Both the position numbers and the translations under genes were made by a program. From NCBI GenBank assembly GCA_964019695.1, contig OZ026525.1:70982260-71046259 (forward strand): a DNA stretch of 64,000 bases, read 5' to 3'. Below the pieces are notes generated by a model. The model saw nothing but the letters and a program-made list of their open reading frames with translations. It did no database searches and was not told the origin of the DNA. The stretch is from Loripinus fragilis. Taxonomy: Eukaryota; Mollusca; Bivalvia; Lucinida; Lucinidae. Of the stretch, positions 10,934 through 21,424 are shown piece by piece (position 1 is the first letter of the stretch; every line of letters begins with the position of its first letter).

Positions 10934-13900
10934 GTTAGTATAGCTGATTAGCTTAAAATAGTAAGTATGACCAGGAAATGCCACAATCACATACTACAGA
11001 CCAACCCATGTGTAGTGCCTGTAGTAAGGGTTGTGCCACAAAGAGCGAACTGAAGAGACATGTCATGTATCATGGAGGTTAGTATAGCTGATTAGCTTAA
11101 AATAGTAAGTATGACCAGGAAATGCCACAATCACATACTACAGACCAACCCATGTGTAGTGTCTGTAGTAAGGGTTGTGCCACGAAGAGTGAACTAAAGA
11201 GACATGTCATGTATCATGGAGGTTAGTATAGCTGATTAGCTTAAAATAGTAAGTATGACCAGGAAATGCCACAATCACATACTACAGACCAACCCATGTG
11301 TAGTGTCTGTAGTAAGGGTTGTGCCACGAAGAGTGAACAAAAGAGACATGTCATGTATCATGGAGGTTAGTATAGCTGATTAGCTTAAAATAGTAAGTAT
11401 GACCAGGAAATGCCACAATCACATACTACAGACCAACCCATGTGTAGTGTCTGTAGTAAGGGTTGTGCCACGAAGAGTGAACTAAAGAGACATGTCATGT
11501 ATCATGGAGGTTAGTATAGCTGATTAGCTTAAAATAGTAAGTATGACCAGGAAATGCCACAATCACATACTACAGACCAACCCATGTGTAGTGTCTGTAG
11601 TAAGGGTTGTGCCACAAAGAGCGAACTGAAGAGACATGTCATGTATCATGGAGGTTAGTATAGCTGATTAGCTGAAAATAGTGAGTGAGTATGACCAGGA
11701 AAATGCCACAAACACACACAATAGACCAACCCATGTGTAGTATCTGCAGTAAGGGTTGTGCCACGAAGAGTGAACTGAAGAGACATGTATCATGGAGGTT
11801 AGTATAGCTGATTAGCTTCAAATAGTAAGTGAGTATGGCCAGGAAATGCCACAATCACATACTACAGACCAACCCATGTGTAGTGTCTGTAGTAAGGGTT
11901 GTGCCACGAAGAGTGAACTAAAGAGACATGTCATGTATCATGGAGGTTAGTATAGCTGATTAGCTGAAAATAGTAAGTGAGTATGGCCAGGAAATGCCAC
12001 AATCACATACTACAGACAAATCCATGTGTAGTGTCTGTAGTAAGGGTTGTGCCACGAAGAGTGAACTAAAGAGACATGTCATGTATCATGGAGGTTAGTA
12101 TAGCTGATTAGCTGAAAATAGTAAGTGAGTATGGCCAGGAAATGCCACAATCACATACTACAGACAAATCCATGTGTAGTGTCTGTAGTAAGGGTTGTGC
12201 CACGAAGAGTGAACTAAAGAGACATGTCATGTATCATGGAGGTTAGTATAGCTGATTAGCTGAAAATAGTAAGTGAGTATGGCCAGGAAATGCCACAATC
12301 ACATACTACAGACAAAACCAAGGCACTGTAATGGGTGAAAGTTTTCAGGATTATTCCTGGATTCAGGATTTTGAGGCTGACTTTCCACAGAAAGTCAGCC
12401 TCAAAATGCTGAATCAGGGAGATTATAATAGCTTATCTGATTTATTTTCAGTCTGTCAAAAGACAGTTGAGCATTTAAACTTGAAATTATGAATATTTAG
12501 TGGGTATACTTTCAGTTTTAAGATTGGAGTTTCTAAAGTTCAGGATTTTGTAAATTTTGAACTTTCACCCATGCACTGTGAGGAAGAGGCAAAGAACCCT
12601 TAAAGTTTGCATACTGGTGACTCCTAAATCAGTACTTTGGCAAACAGTGTAGACATAGATGAAATGCCGCATAACGCGGCATCCATCAGGGCCTGCACTG
12701 TTTGATAAGACAAAAATGAGCTTCATTGAAAACAGCTTTATTTTGATATTATAATCTGTGACCCCTAGGAATTTACAATGGATCACCCAAGGTTATTGTA
12801 TCAAACTTGAAGGAAGAATTGATTAGAACACGTAGGGGTAAAGAAAGCATTTTGCTCTTAAAAATTAAATGCCAATTTTCAAGGGCTACTTTCAGCTCTT
12901 CAGCCGTTCAGCCACCCTTTAACACAACTCCCCTCTGATCATTGGGCTGCCTTGTGAAACCTTCAGTCGAGTCTCCCCAGGGAAACTTTTTCTCTCCCCT
13001 TTTCAAGCAGAGTGCATCAAGATATCGTGCTTAGGGAATAGCAGACTTGAACAAACACTGTCCTATCAGGGTACCCATTTATACACCTGGGTGAAGAGGA
13101 GAAAACGTGGGACGAATTTTCTGCTCAGAAAAATCTGACGGTGCGGGCGGAATTCGAACCCGGGACCCCTCGGTCCTGAGTGTTTACCGCTAGACCACCG
13201 TCCTCACTATATCTGTTGCAAATATAGCCATGTTTCCAGTGCATTCTTCACAATTTCCGTAGTTTTGTACATGTAGTATTTTAAACAAGCATTCTGTTGG
13301 GCATGAAATAGCAAAGTCCAACAATGCTTGTTGACATTAATTACTGAGGTTATTAATGACATTTCTTTATTCTTTCCATGCTTGTGGTGACTTTAAACTC
13401 TTTGTATACGGGAAACTCCTAAACAGTTAAGACCAAGATGAATTATGAGCTTCGTCATGAGAAAACCTGTCTTCAGGGTTTCTGACAAAGCGAGACTCAA
13501 ACCAGTCTTCCAAGCTACAGAGACTAGCTAGAAAATTGAAATTTCGCTTGTAGCAAGCTTAGATATGGTTCTTTCCAAAAAGCGAATAATGAAGGCGCTG
13601 ATCAGACTGCGCTAATGCGCAGGCTGGTCTGCGCCCTTGTTGTTCGCAAACCTCCGAAGACAGGTTTTCTCGCGTTGGGGCACATATAATGCAGCATTTC
13701 ATCAGGGTGATCACTGCTTGTTAAAGTAAAATGATCTTCAGACAAAAAAACAAACCTTTTTCTTTTAATCATAACCTGACACCCCTAGATTTGTACAATG
13801 GATATCCAAAGTTTATTGTATCAAATCAGAAGGAAGAATCCATTAGTATAGAAAGGGTTAATCTTGTGGTTTCTTGATAATCTTTGTAAACAGTTTGAAA

Positions 13901-16900
13901 ACAGATCAGGCCCATTTGACAGTGAACAAAAAAAAATGGAAAAAAAAATCTGAAAAAAAAAGTAGAAATACAAGTAGAACCAAACATGCAAAGAGTTAAA
14001 GACCATGCATTGAGTATTCATAAAATTATATTTTTTCTAAGTACTGAGTATATTCCTTTTTCCTTTTGCCTAAATAAGTACTTTGGCAAACAGTGAAGAC
14101 CCAGTTGAAATGTCGCATAATGGGACATTTCATCAGGGTCCACACTGTTTGCTAAGCCAAAAGCAATCTTTCAATTATTTGGAAATCATAAACAGTCAGC
14201 CCCTCAATATATACACTGGAGCATTCCAAGTTTATTGTATTAAACCAGAAGGAAAATCCAATAGTATATAAAGAGTTTAAACATTAATGAGCCAGTGCAT
14301 GAGATTTCCAACAATGTGGTATGTGCGACCAGCAAAGCCTCAGATCAGCCCGCGCATACGCGCAGTCTGATCAGAGCCTTTGCTAGTCACTTGAGTATTT
14401 CATGATTGTTCAACTACTGACTGAACACCATTTGGAGTTTCTAAGCTTTAAAGGAGGCTGCAGAGGCTCGTCAGAGTCTACACGTGCCAAAATGCCACAT
14501 TGTTGGAAATCACATGTACTGTCTCATTTGTGTTAGACACAGAGATGAACATGTGAGACAGTTGAACCCCTTGCAAGTCTTTATTGCAAAACTAAAGGGT
14601 TTTTCATGAGGGCTCATGTTTTATTGTAATTATTAAATAAGTTGAGGAAATTCACTTCCAGATGCGACGTCATATGATAATTTATTAAGAGTTTAAACAT
14701 GGAAAAAGAACCTTGTATTAACTGGAATGCTGCTCCTTTATTTCAGAAAAGAATTTCAAGTGTACATTTGAGAACTGCACATATGCCTGTGTAGATAATC
14801 TAGGCCTACAGAAACATATACAACTGATGCACACCCATAAGGTAGGTATAGCAAGGATTTTCCTTACACAAATTTGGCGTGGAGCGCAGTGGCTCAGTGG
14901 AAGAGTGCTTGACTCAAGACCGAAGGGCCACGAGTTCGAGCCTCACTGGCGTCACTGCGTTGTGGTCCTTGAGCAAGACACATTTATCCTAGCTTAGTAC
15001 TGGCTCAACCCAGGAAGACCCGTCCCTGTTTGACTGAAAGATTGTTGATGGGATGTAAAGAATCAAATCAAACAAAAAAACAAAGGACGTGTAACGGTTT
15101 TGTATTACAAATGGCCCTCTTTTACAGTAAAAAATCGATTGTAAAGAAATCCCTCCAAAATATTACCAAATGATACCTAAGAGTCTCTAGTTTAATGTCC
15201 ACAATTTATTTTCTTCATTTAAATGTATTTTTATGATAAACTTTGGGGTTAAAAGCATGCCCTATCAACCACACTTAACACTAAGTCTATGGTAAAACCA
15301 AACACCCTCGTGTACTTCGTGACTCAATTACATACATGTCCACATGCGGAACCGGATAAAACTATTTCTCATTTTATTGTGCATATAATATTACACCATA
15401 AAATGGTAACTCTGAGCCGGTTCCGCATGTGGCAAATACTGTAAAAAGATTTTTCTGCAAATTTTATCCTGAAATGTACTATTCAATTCATACTTATCAA
15501 AGCACTGAGAGTACTAAAATCACTGGAGAGACATAAGATTCCCGTAAATAAAAGGAATACAATGTACATATTAGCAAGCTCGTGTCAATATTATTTCTTA
15601 CAAACAGTCCTCGGATATATTGCGTTTGAAAAGCAAATACAACAACATTTCAGTAAACGCGAGTCTTATTTGAGAGACAGAGAGAGAGAGAGACCAGCGG
15701 AGAGAGAAGGTGCAAGGAGAGAGTTTGATGTGCCCCCTTCTTAAACTGATACATAGATTTCTGGAGACAGTTCTTTGGTACAATCTGCTTTTAAAAAGAC
15801 AGCTGACCGTCACTTTTGTTTTGGCATGGCCCATTGCTTTGAATTAAGATTGTCAAAAATGGCAAATTATGTGATCATTCTTTGGAGCATGAGGAAAAAA
15901 TAATCAATTATTGGTATTCTCAAATTACAGGGCAGACACTGTTTAATATGGCCATACTAGAGAAGTTAGGAATGGAATGTATATAACATTAGATAGAGTT
16001 GTTCCCCCACCCACTTAAAGGAGTTATGTGAAGCTGGTGATCTTGGAATTAAGGTCAATTTCACCGAATTATAGTCATTCATTAAGGTCTTCCCAATGAG
16101 TTATCTGTGTCAGTTTGGTAAAAATCTGGTCATAAGTTAGGAAGATAGAGTACAGACAAGCCTTTTTTATATATGTCCCTGGTGACCTTGTAAATAAGGT
16201 TGAGGTCACCAAAATCTTATAATTCGTTTTGGCTGTCCCAGATAAGTATCTGTGCAAGTTTCGATGAAATTCATCTAGCGGTTCATAAGGTAGAGCAAAA
16301 AGCTACTTCACAGCACAGATATCGGAATCATTTGATATGATTCCAAAATTTTGATAGAACTGTGTCAGTTTAATGGTAATATTATTAAAGTGAGGTTATT
16401 TGAACAAAAAGGAGCTTGTGTGATGTATACAAATGCACACTCTCAACATATATTGTAACTGACCCTAAAACTAACACCTATGTATATTTTTTGAAGTTCG
16501 TAACTTCTCATGTACATATATGATGTATATAGGTGGCGCAGATTTGTCGCAAATAAACCAATGTAATTGTTTGATTTAGTTTTGTTCTTTTCAATTCATT
16601 GTTATTTATGCAAGAAAGCATGTATAAAAACAGCCAATGGCCTGAATGCGAACGCAACAAGCATTTTATTCATAATGAGTGTAATGCGCTTTTCATGCTT
16701 ACATGTGCACAATATCTGTGCTAAGCTGTTTGTTTCCTCAATGAATATCGCTCTCGTAAAGTGTTTGCTAAAATAATGCAGTATATATACAACAACCACT
16801 CATCTGCAGATGGTCAATAGTCACCGGTACCAACAAACACATACATTTAATATTCAAGGATGGAAATACTCTATTTTAGATGTTTATTCACCTTTATCAA

Positions 16901-19900
16901 AACACAATGTATTTTGTTCAAACGGTTCCGAAATCCCTGCATTGACGGAATTTGTCACCCTTGAAATAGATGTCTGCACCACAAATGCTTGAAACATGAC
17001 AAAGTGTTTTAATGCTCTACGTCACTGCTCTACGTTACAGTGAACCATATTTCAGTCATGACGTTACCTCGGTTGAATATGTATTAAGCAATAAAGATGA
17101 AGGGTCTTGCACAATGACACAAAACATATGTTTCTTCGGGATTGTGAACTGCGAACCCTTAGTTACACGTAAGATAATAGGTAAGTAATATAGACCACAG
17201 CGCTATCACGACTGTTGGATATCTCAGCTGGGACATGCGTAAATATGGAGCAGATATGCATTATGTACATGTAACCTATGGTCGCCTGCTTTGACATGGC
17301 CTTAAAGTATTCTTTTATTCTGCATGTTCATCCACAAAGGTGCACAGTTTTGTGAATTAATCTTATAATCGAATCAGGTGTTTGGAAGATACGTCACAGA
17401 CACAAATGTGTGACATACAGACGAACTGACAGATGAACAGACAGATCTACAACACTCACATGTATCTATTTAATAATTGTGGCTGTGAGCAAAAAAAGTG
17501 TTCAAAGCTTCCATTATCATTTCTGTTGCTTTAGAACTATTTATATTCATGTTTCATACTAATCCAGCAAAAAAAGGTTGCGCATGTAATGTCGCGTTTA
17601 ACATGTTACATGCACGCTTGTGTACATGTCGTACTGATTATATTGATATGAGTAAACCGGAATAGGCTTGTTTGAGCAATTTATTAACTGAAAAAGGCGA
17701 TAAAACACTAAATGTTCAATATATATTACACCTAAAAAACAACATATCATCAAGGTAATCGTAAACACAGTATTTAGCCAAGTTTTAGCATCAATTTTAA
17801 TAAATGATGGTAGTGTTAGCTCAAATTACAACATAGACATGACGAGTATAAACATACGCATGTTTGGTATTATGTTTGAGGTCAGTTTGCTTGTGGCATC
17901 TTTAAAAATATCCACATTCATGAACAAACCTCTGTTTATACACACTAGTGAGAAACTTTAATTCATGTGACTGCATATGCCGTCGTTAATTCAAAAACAT
18001 GCTCATGTGAAAGGGCAAAGATCAAACCACCATATATTCAAATTTCAGCCAAATCCATCGTGGGCCAAAAAACAGCCAAACCGTTACACGTCCTTTGGCG
18101 TTAAATATTAGCCCTTTTTTCTGTTTTGTAATAATTCAAATACAATGAGTAAAGATGATAGCTGGTGTCCTCTGCTGGTAAACTTTGCGAACAGTTTAGA
18201 CCCAGATCAGGCCTAACAAAATGTCAGGCCTGATCTGAATCAAATCTGTTTAACAGAGAAATTTTTGTAAAAGTTATTTTTTAAAAAAAATGCAAAAGGC
18301 AACAAATGACCCAACAGAAACAGATTTTGCTTGCTTGCTTAATATAGATACTTAACCTGATTTTACAGTTTGCTATCCTTATCCATTGTATTGTGGGAAA
18401 ATTGGAGCTCAATACCTGTAGGGAATTTTTGCATAAAAAGCAATGGCTTACACTATTAACACCTATGTATTAAGTGGCAAAAATCCATATTTTAACAAGG
18501 CAATTCATGTGCTGTTCCCTAATATAAAAGTGAGGTTTCCCTTTCTTAAATATGTCAATCAAGCTCCTGGGGACCAAACTGGCCGTGTCCAGGGTATTGA
18601 TAGCGCACCTAGACTTATCATGGGAAAAGCTTTCAAATCTTCTCTGCAACTATGAGTCCTATATCATATATATATTTAGTTAAGTATGGAAGTAGATGAA
18701 GACTCAGACCAAAATTTAGACCTCTCTCCTTGCTGGATATGTCAGCATGGGAGTTAAAAGGAGGCTTTTTCACATAGAAATTTGCGCCAATTGGGTTAAA
18801 AACACATATTTTTGACATTAAAATTTGTGAAAAGGGCGTGATACCTATATCAGTAAACAACAGAGTGATTTCGCCAATTCATGAGGTTTTTATTTTCGCG
18901 AAACTTTGCATATGGGAAGTTTCCTGACCATAAATCCCTCGCGAAATTTTTTTGTATTTACAGTATGATATAAGAACCAATATCTCATGTGCTGGGTCAT
19001 ATGTATTAGTTGAGCTTTAAAAAAATCAATTAAAATTCCCCCTCTTTAATATCCAAAGGCCTGAGAAATACCCATCTTTATGCCAGAATTTTTTTATTAG
19101 TTGATGTATGGTTCTTTTTTTTTTCAGATTTGAGGGAAGGGGACGAAAAAAAGCTCTGAAAATGACCAGACAATCACTCTTAATAGTGGCACTCTCGAAA
19201 ATACACAAACAGAACCTCCAAAATATATTATTTTTTTCAAACAAAACAAATAATGTTTAGGGTCGGCAGATAAAATAAAAAAAGATGATTTTAGAAATTA
19301 ATTTTTTTCTACATTTCAGGAAAATTACAGTTGGAGTGTTCGTAAATCAACTTATAAAAAAAGTTCTGGCCTTATGTAACTTTTATTATTTTGTTTTTTA
19401 CAGCACTTGAAGCCATTCATTTGTCCAGTGTGCAAGTATAGGACTGGAGTTAAAGGGAACCTCGACAAACATATCCGACAAGTACATAACCTAGAAGTCG
19501 TATCAAAGCACACAGTTCCTCTCAAAATGAAGTACAAGCAGTTTGAGCAAGGGGACGTAATCACTAAAGATGGTCAGCTTGTTGCCAGTTCAAAAGATCG
19601 TAAAGCTCTTCTTCAACAAGAACTGCTGAAATCTGGAATGAGTCTAGAAATAAAGAAGGCGGTTCAAGAAACTGAGGTGAATGCTAGCATTAAGTCTATT
19701 GCAAACAATGAAACGTCATCTGATCAGAACGCAAACAGTTCTCAGTCCGAGGCTGAGTATACTGATCAGAGACAGTCGGACGTGTATGAAGATAGTCAAA
19801 CAAACATGCCAGAGAGTCCAGTACACACAGAAGCGCTGCCAAGCTCATCAGCAGAAACCACGCCCGTTCTAAGTCATCCGAGAATGTTTCCAAACTATGG

Positions 19901-20093
19901 ATACACAGAAATGCCACAGCTGACACAGATGCAGTCGGCACAGGGTGCGGTCGAAGATCTACGCATGGGACTGGCAGCTCATCTTGCTAATTCACAGTTG
20001 TTTCAAGAAGGATTTCAGAGCTATCTTGCTGATCGGACCATGGAACCTGGAGATATCAATGTAGACCCTCCACGTTCAGTCACCTCCATATAA
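10850..20093 (+). CDS. C2H2 zinc-finger protein gene, 3' part
   Basis: The minimal supported transcript joins 10850-10933, 14747-14841 and 19404-20093. Phases fit throughout: the first exon ends one base into a codon, the second takes two bases and ends in phase 0, and the third starts in phase 0. The join of exons one and two makes a GEK linker between fingers, as in classical TGEKP linkers. Three C2H2 fingers in a row, then a finger-free tail, suggest a nuclear DNA-binding protein. Whether the nine duplicated finger exons (11000-12241) are also spliced in is open. The 5' exons were not found, so start, length and orthology are unknown. Other three-finger readings are unlikely, because the Cys/His spacing is right in all three exons. 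Confidence 0.88.
11000..11653 (+). CDS. Duplicated finger exons, units 2-6
   Basis: Candidate exons are 11000-11077, 11144-11221, 11288-11365, 11432-11509 and 11576-11653, all 78 nt (26 codons), phase 1 to 1. Each encodes a complete C-x2-C-x12-H-x3-H finger with almost the same sequence. The variable spots are the pair after the first Cys (SA in unit 2, SV in the others) and Leu to Gln before KRH in unit 4. The candidate acceptor ATACTACAG has no pyrimidine tract, so usage is uncertain. If they are spliced together, the inter-finger linker is GDQPM, shorter than a canonical linker. Because each exon is a multiple of three, any number could be included or skipped without a frameshift. Confidence 0.55.
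11725..11797 (+). pseudogene. Finger exon unit 7, frameshifted
   Basis: Only 73 nt: five bases are missing in the CATGTCATGTAT stretch, between the two histidine codons. Splicing it in would lose the second His and shift the frame of everything after it. The acceptor context also differs (ACAATAG instead of ACTACAG). The unit must be skipped or is dead. Confidence 0.8.
11868..12241 (+). CDS. Duplicated finger exons, units 8-10
   Basis: Candidate exons are 11868-11945, 12016-12093 and 12164-12241, each 78 nt with an intact C2H2 finger. They belong to the 148-bp subtype: the intron reads AGTAAGTGAGTATGGCC rather than AGTAAGTATGACC. Units 9 and 10 retain ACAAATCC before ATG, closest to the downstream single-copy intron, so they probably preserve the original junction. 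Splicing unit 10 to 14747 would give the same GEK linker as unit 1. Confidence 0.55.
12331..12573. repeat. Foldback element D (copy 1), GGGTGAAAG ends
   Basis: Ends ATGGGTGAAAG and CTTTCACCCAT. The centre is GAGGCTGACTTTC with its inverse GAAAGTCAGCCTC. Flanks GCACTGTA and GCACTGTG look like an 8-bp target duplication with one mismatch, as in hAT-type insertions. It lies 13 bp beyond the finger array. Other copies are at 31669, 43929 and 44365. Confidence 0.75.
12590..12884. repeat. Hairpin-bearing dispersed repeat
   Basis: A roughly 65-bp palindrome at about 12640-12705 (GGCAAACAGTG ... CACTGTTTG, with GATGAAATGCCGC/GCGGCAT inside) is followed by a tail shared with 13770-13860 and 14160-14280 (TTGTATCAAA...GGAAGAAT). 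Related hairpins are at 14090, 22115, 38457, 44650 and 61030. Confidence 0.6.
12885..13206 (-). repeat. tRNA-derived SINE, type S3
   Basis: On the - strand the head reads GGTGGTCTAGCGGTAAACAC (A box) and GGGTTCGAATTCC (B box) at 13140-13206. The body runs to about 12885. The acceptor stem does not pair, so this is not a working tRNA gene. Confidence 0.75.
13457..13673. repeat. Foldback element F (copy 1)
   Basis: Ends GAGAAAACCTGTCTTC and GAAGACAGGTTTTCTC. The internal palindrome is CTGCGCTAATGCGCAG. A second copy is at 32338-32548 and a fragment at about 52915-52975. Confidence 0.75.
13674..14286. other. Intron with hairpin repeat
   Basis: Holds another hairpin at about 14090-14155 (GGCAAACAGTGAAGACC ... 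CACTGTTTGC) with its dispersed flanks. There is an A-rich stretch at about 13928-13965. No exon is seen. Confidence 0.5.
14287..14548. repeat. Foldback element G
   Basis: Terminal inverted segments are GATTTCCAACAATGTGG near 14308 and CCACATTGTTGGAAATC near 14498. A relic is at 1006-1201. Confidence 0.65.
14747..14841 (+). CDS. Second zinc-finger exon
   Basis: 95 nt, entering in phase 1 and leaving in phase 0. Acceptor TTTATTTCAG, donor AAG/GTAGGT. It encodes C-x4-C-x12-H-x4-H: the cysteines sit in KCTFENCTY and the histidines in QKHIQLMHTHK. The x4 spacing between the cysteines is less common but known in C2H2 fingers. The joined codon GAA with the preceding exon yields the HGEKNFKC linker, strong support for direct splicing. 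Confidence 0.9.
14881..15085 (+). repeat. tRNA-derived SINE, type S1 (copy a)
   Basis: The head GCGCAGTGGCTCAGTGG (A box) and GAGTTCGAGCCTC (B box) is followed by a body with CCTTGAGCAAGACACATT and GGAAGACCCGTCCCTG. The tail is ATCAAATCAAACAAAA. Other copies: + at 26797, 29088 (deleted) and 49117; - at 50467 and 58017. Confidence 0.85.
15339..15434. repeat. Short inverted repeat
   Basis: CCACATGCGGAACCGG near 15340 and CCGGTTCCGCATGTGG near 15418, with an AT-rich centre; MITE-like. Confidence 0.75.
15435..19078. other. Large intron of the zinc-finger gene
   Basis: No exon with finger spacing or good splice borders is seen. Recognisable pieces are a GA microsatellite at 15675-15695, a dispersed block at 16070-16310, and a hairpin at 18188-18252 (GACCCAGATCAGGCC ... 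GGCCTGATCTG). The 71-codon frame at 18443-18655 does not resemble a known protein. Confidence 0.5.
19079..19376. repeat. Foldback element, AAGGCCAGAA family (copy 2)
   Basis: Same sequence as 413-811: ATTTTTTTATTAGTTGATG at one end and its inverse ending TTCTGGCCTTA at the other, with GCTCTGAAAATGACCAG inside. Its right end is 27 bp upstream of the terminal exon, so it borders the branch-point/pyrimidine region of that intron. Confidence 0.7.
19404..20093 (+). CDS. Terminal zinc-finger exon and C-terminal tail
   Basis: 690 nt including the TAA stop; acceptor TTGTTTTTTACAG. The exon must begin at 19404 in phase 0 rather than at an internal ATG, since HLKPF continues the HTHK end of the previous exon. 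It encodes a third finger (C-x2-C-x12-H-x4-H, FICPVCKYRTG...DKHIRQVH). About 195 residues without fingers follow: a basic segment, then a Ser/Glu/Gln-rich acidic stretch and a Met/Gln-rich end. The tail is probably disordered and could carry protein-interaction functions. I do not recognise a specific orthologue. The first intergenic repeats start about 110 bp downstream, and no clear AATAAA was found near the stop. Confidence 0.92.
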   Translation, partial: HLKPFICPVCKYRTGVKGNLDKHIRQVHNLEVVSKHTVPLKMKYKQFEQGDVITKDGQLVASSKDRKALLQQELLKSGMSLEIKKAVQETEVNASIKSIANNETSSDQNANSSQSEAEYTDQRQSDVYEDSQTNMPESPVHTEALPSSSAETTPVLSHPRMFPNYGYTEMPQLTQMQSAQGAVEDLRMGLAAHLANSQLFQEGFQSYLADRTMEPGDINVDPPRSVTSI

Positions 20094-20205
20094 GAACGAC
20101 CTAGAGATTTTTGTTTCCCATAATGCAGTGTGGTTGCATCATCTGCTATAAATAACCAGAGTTTCTTAGCAACTAGTGTTGACCCATATCAAATTGGTTT
20201 ATTAA

Positions 20206-20417
20206 CTCTTTTGCATGCTGGGTAATTTTTGATAATTTTTGTCGGAAGCAGATATTTTTACATTTCTTTTATCAACATGTTCTATCAGGAATAACAGCAG
20301 AGTATCAAACAGCTTTCATCCAGGTCAGGCCTGACATTCTGTTGGGCCTGATCTAGATCCAAACTGTTTGCAAAGATCATCAGCAGACGGTAAAATTCGC
20401 TGCTAGCAGGCAGAGAG
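20206..20417. repeat. TTAA-flanked MITE with internal hairpin
   Basis: Flanked by TTAA at 20202-20205 and 20418-20421. The ends are CTCTTTTGCATGCTGG and GCTAGCAGGCAGAGAG. The internal foldback GTCAGGCCTGACATTC ... GGGCCTGATC is typical of the window. TTAA duplication points to piggyBac-type mobilisation. Confidence 0.75.
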
Positions 20418-20489
20418 TTAAAAGAGCAATAGTTGATTGGGACCAACACTGGCTACTGTTCATTTCATTTAGAAATGTATTGAGCTGTA

Positions 20490-20677
20490 CAGTAAAACCT
20501 GTGTAAAACGGCCACTCGAAAATAGACAAAACAAAGACGTAAATGACAAATGGTAGCTTAATGAAGGTCGAAAGTACGAGCATTCTGCAATACTTTTGGC
20601 CTGCATTAATTGATAATTGGTCTTGAAAACCAATTTTTGGTCTTTTTTGGAGTGGTCTTTTTACACAGGTTTTACTG
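20490..20677. repeat. Foldback element B (copy 3)
   Basis: CAGTAAAACCTGTGTAAAAC start and CACAGGTTTTACTG end. The centre is rearranged: one arm of the usual central palindrome is shortened. Confidence 0.75.
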
Positions 20678-21234
20678 TGTATGCAGATTGAGCAAGTGTG
20701 TGATTCTTGAATAGCATGCAATGCTCCTATGGAGCAGTTTGCTCTGGATCAACACTATGCTATTTCATTTATTCATAAATATATTGAGCTGCATATGCAG
20801 ATTGAGCGGAGTGTGATTCTTGAATAGCATGCAATGCTCCTGAGGATAGTTTGCTCTGGATCAACACTATGCTATTTCATTTATTCATAAATATATTGAG
20901 CTGTATATGCAGGTTGAGCGGAGTGTGATTCTTGAATAGCATGCAATGCTCCTGAGGAATAGTTTGCTCTGTATCAACACTATGCTAATTCATTTATTCA
21001 TAAATATATTGAGCTGTATATGCAGGTTGAGCGGAGTGTGTGATTCTTGAATAGCATGCAACACTCCTAAGGAGCAGTTTGCTCTGGATCAACACTTTGC
21101 AATTTCATTCATTCATAAATATGTTGAGCTGTATATGCAGATTGAGCGGAGAGTGTGATTCTTGAATAGCATAATGTATTTCGAAGGAGCTGTGAGCTGT
21201 TTGATCTGGATCAATACTGCTATTTATTTCATCA

Positions 21235-21424
21235 TAGGTTTAGATAAACAAATTTTTTGAGTGTAAAGTTGTAAATATTTTCTTATGCGTCAGTTTAAAC
21301 ATATGTTTTGGGTGCTCAAAAAAACCGTCTCATTGAGACGATTCTTTTTAGTACCCACAACATATGTTTTGGTTGAGAAACAAGGAAGTTATTTTTCTGT
21401 TACACACTCTTAACTAAAGTCCTG
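21235..21424. repeat. Foldback element A (copy 1)
   Basis: About 190 bp; ends TAGGTTTAGATAAAC and TTAACTAAAGTCCTG. The core is a long stem, CTCAAAAAAACCGTCTCATT and its inverse, bounded by ACATATGTTTTGGG and CCACAACATATGT. Two end subtypes occur in the window: CAGGACTTTAGTTAAGAGTG and CAGGCCTCCAGATAAGAGTG. Confidence 0.85.

Larger units (their letters stand above)
10850..12318 (+). repeat. Tandem array of ten finger-exon units
   Basis: Units 1-6 repeat every 144 bp and units 7-10 about every 148 bp (143 around the deleted unit). Each carries 60-70 coding bases, the donor GGAG/GTTAGT and about 66 bp of intron. After the last unit the intron continues as TACTACAGACAAAACCAAGG. This shows that each duplication joined intron sequence just after ACAGACAAA-CC to the exon at ATGTGT. 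Confidence 0.95.

Noticed and set aside
11639..11854. Antisense 71-codon frame in the finger array
   Set aside because: It is the opposite strand of the 148-bp repeat. The sense strand has coherent finger coding and donors.
13140..13206. tRNA gene on the - strand
   Set aside because: Good A and B boxes, but no 7-bp acceptor stem and a long SINE body follows.
14881..14955. tRNA gene
   Set aside because: A and B boxes are present but the acceptor stem does not pair. It continues into a SINE body seen at five other sites.
19407..19409. Internal start codon for the terminal zinc-finger exon
   Set aside because: The frame is open further upstream to a strong acceptor at 19403, and the phase matches the preceding exon. 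This is an exon start, not a translation start.
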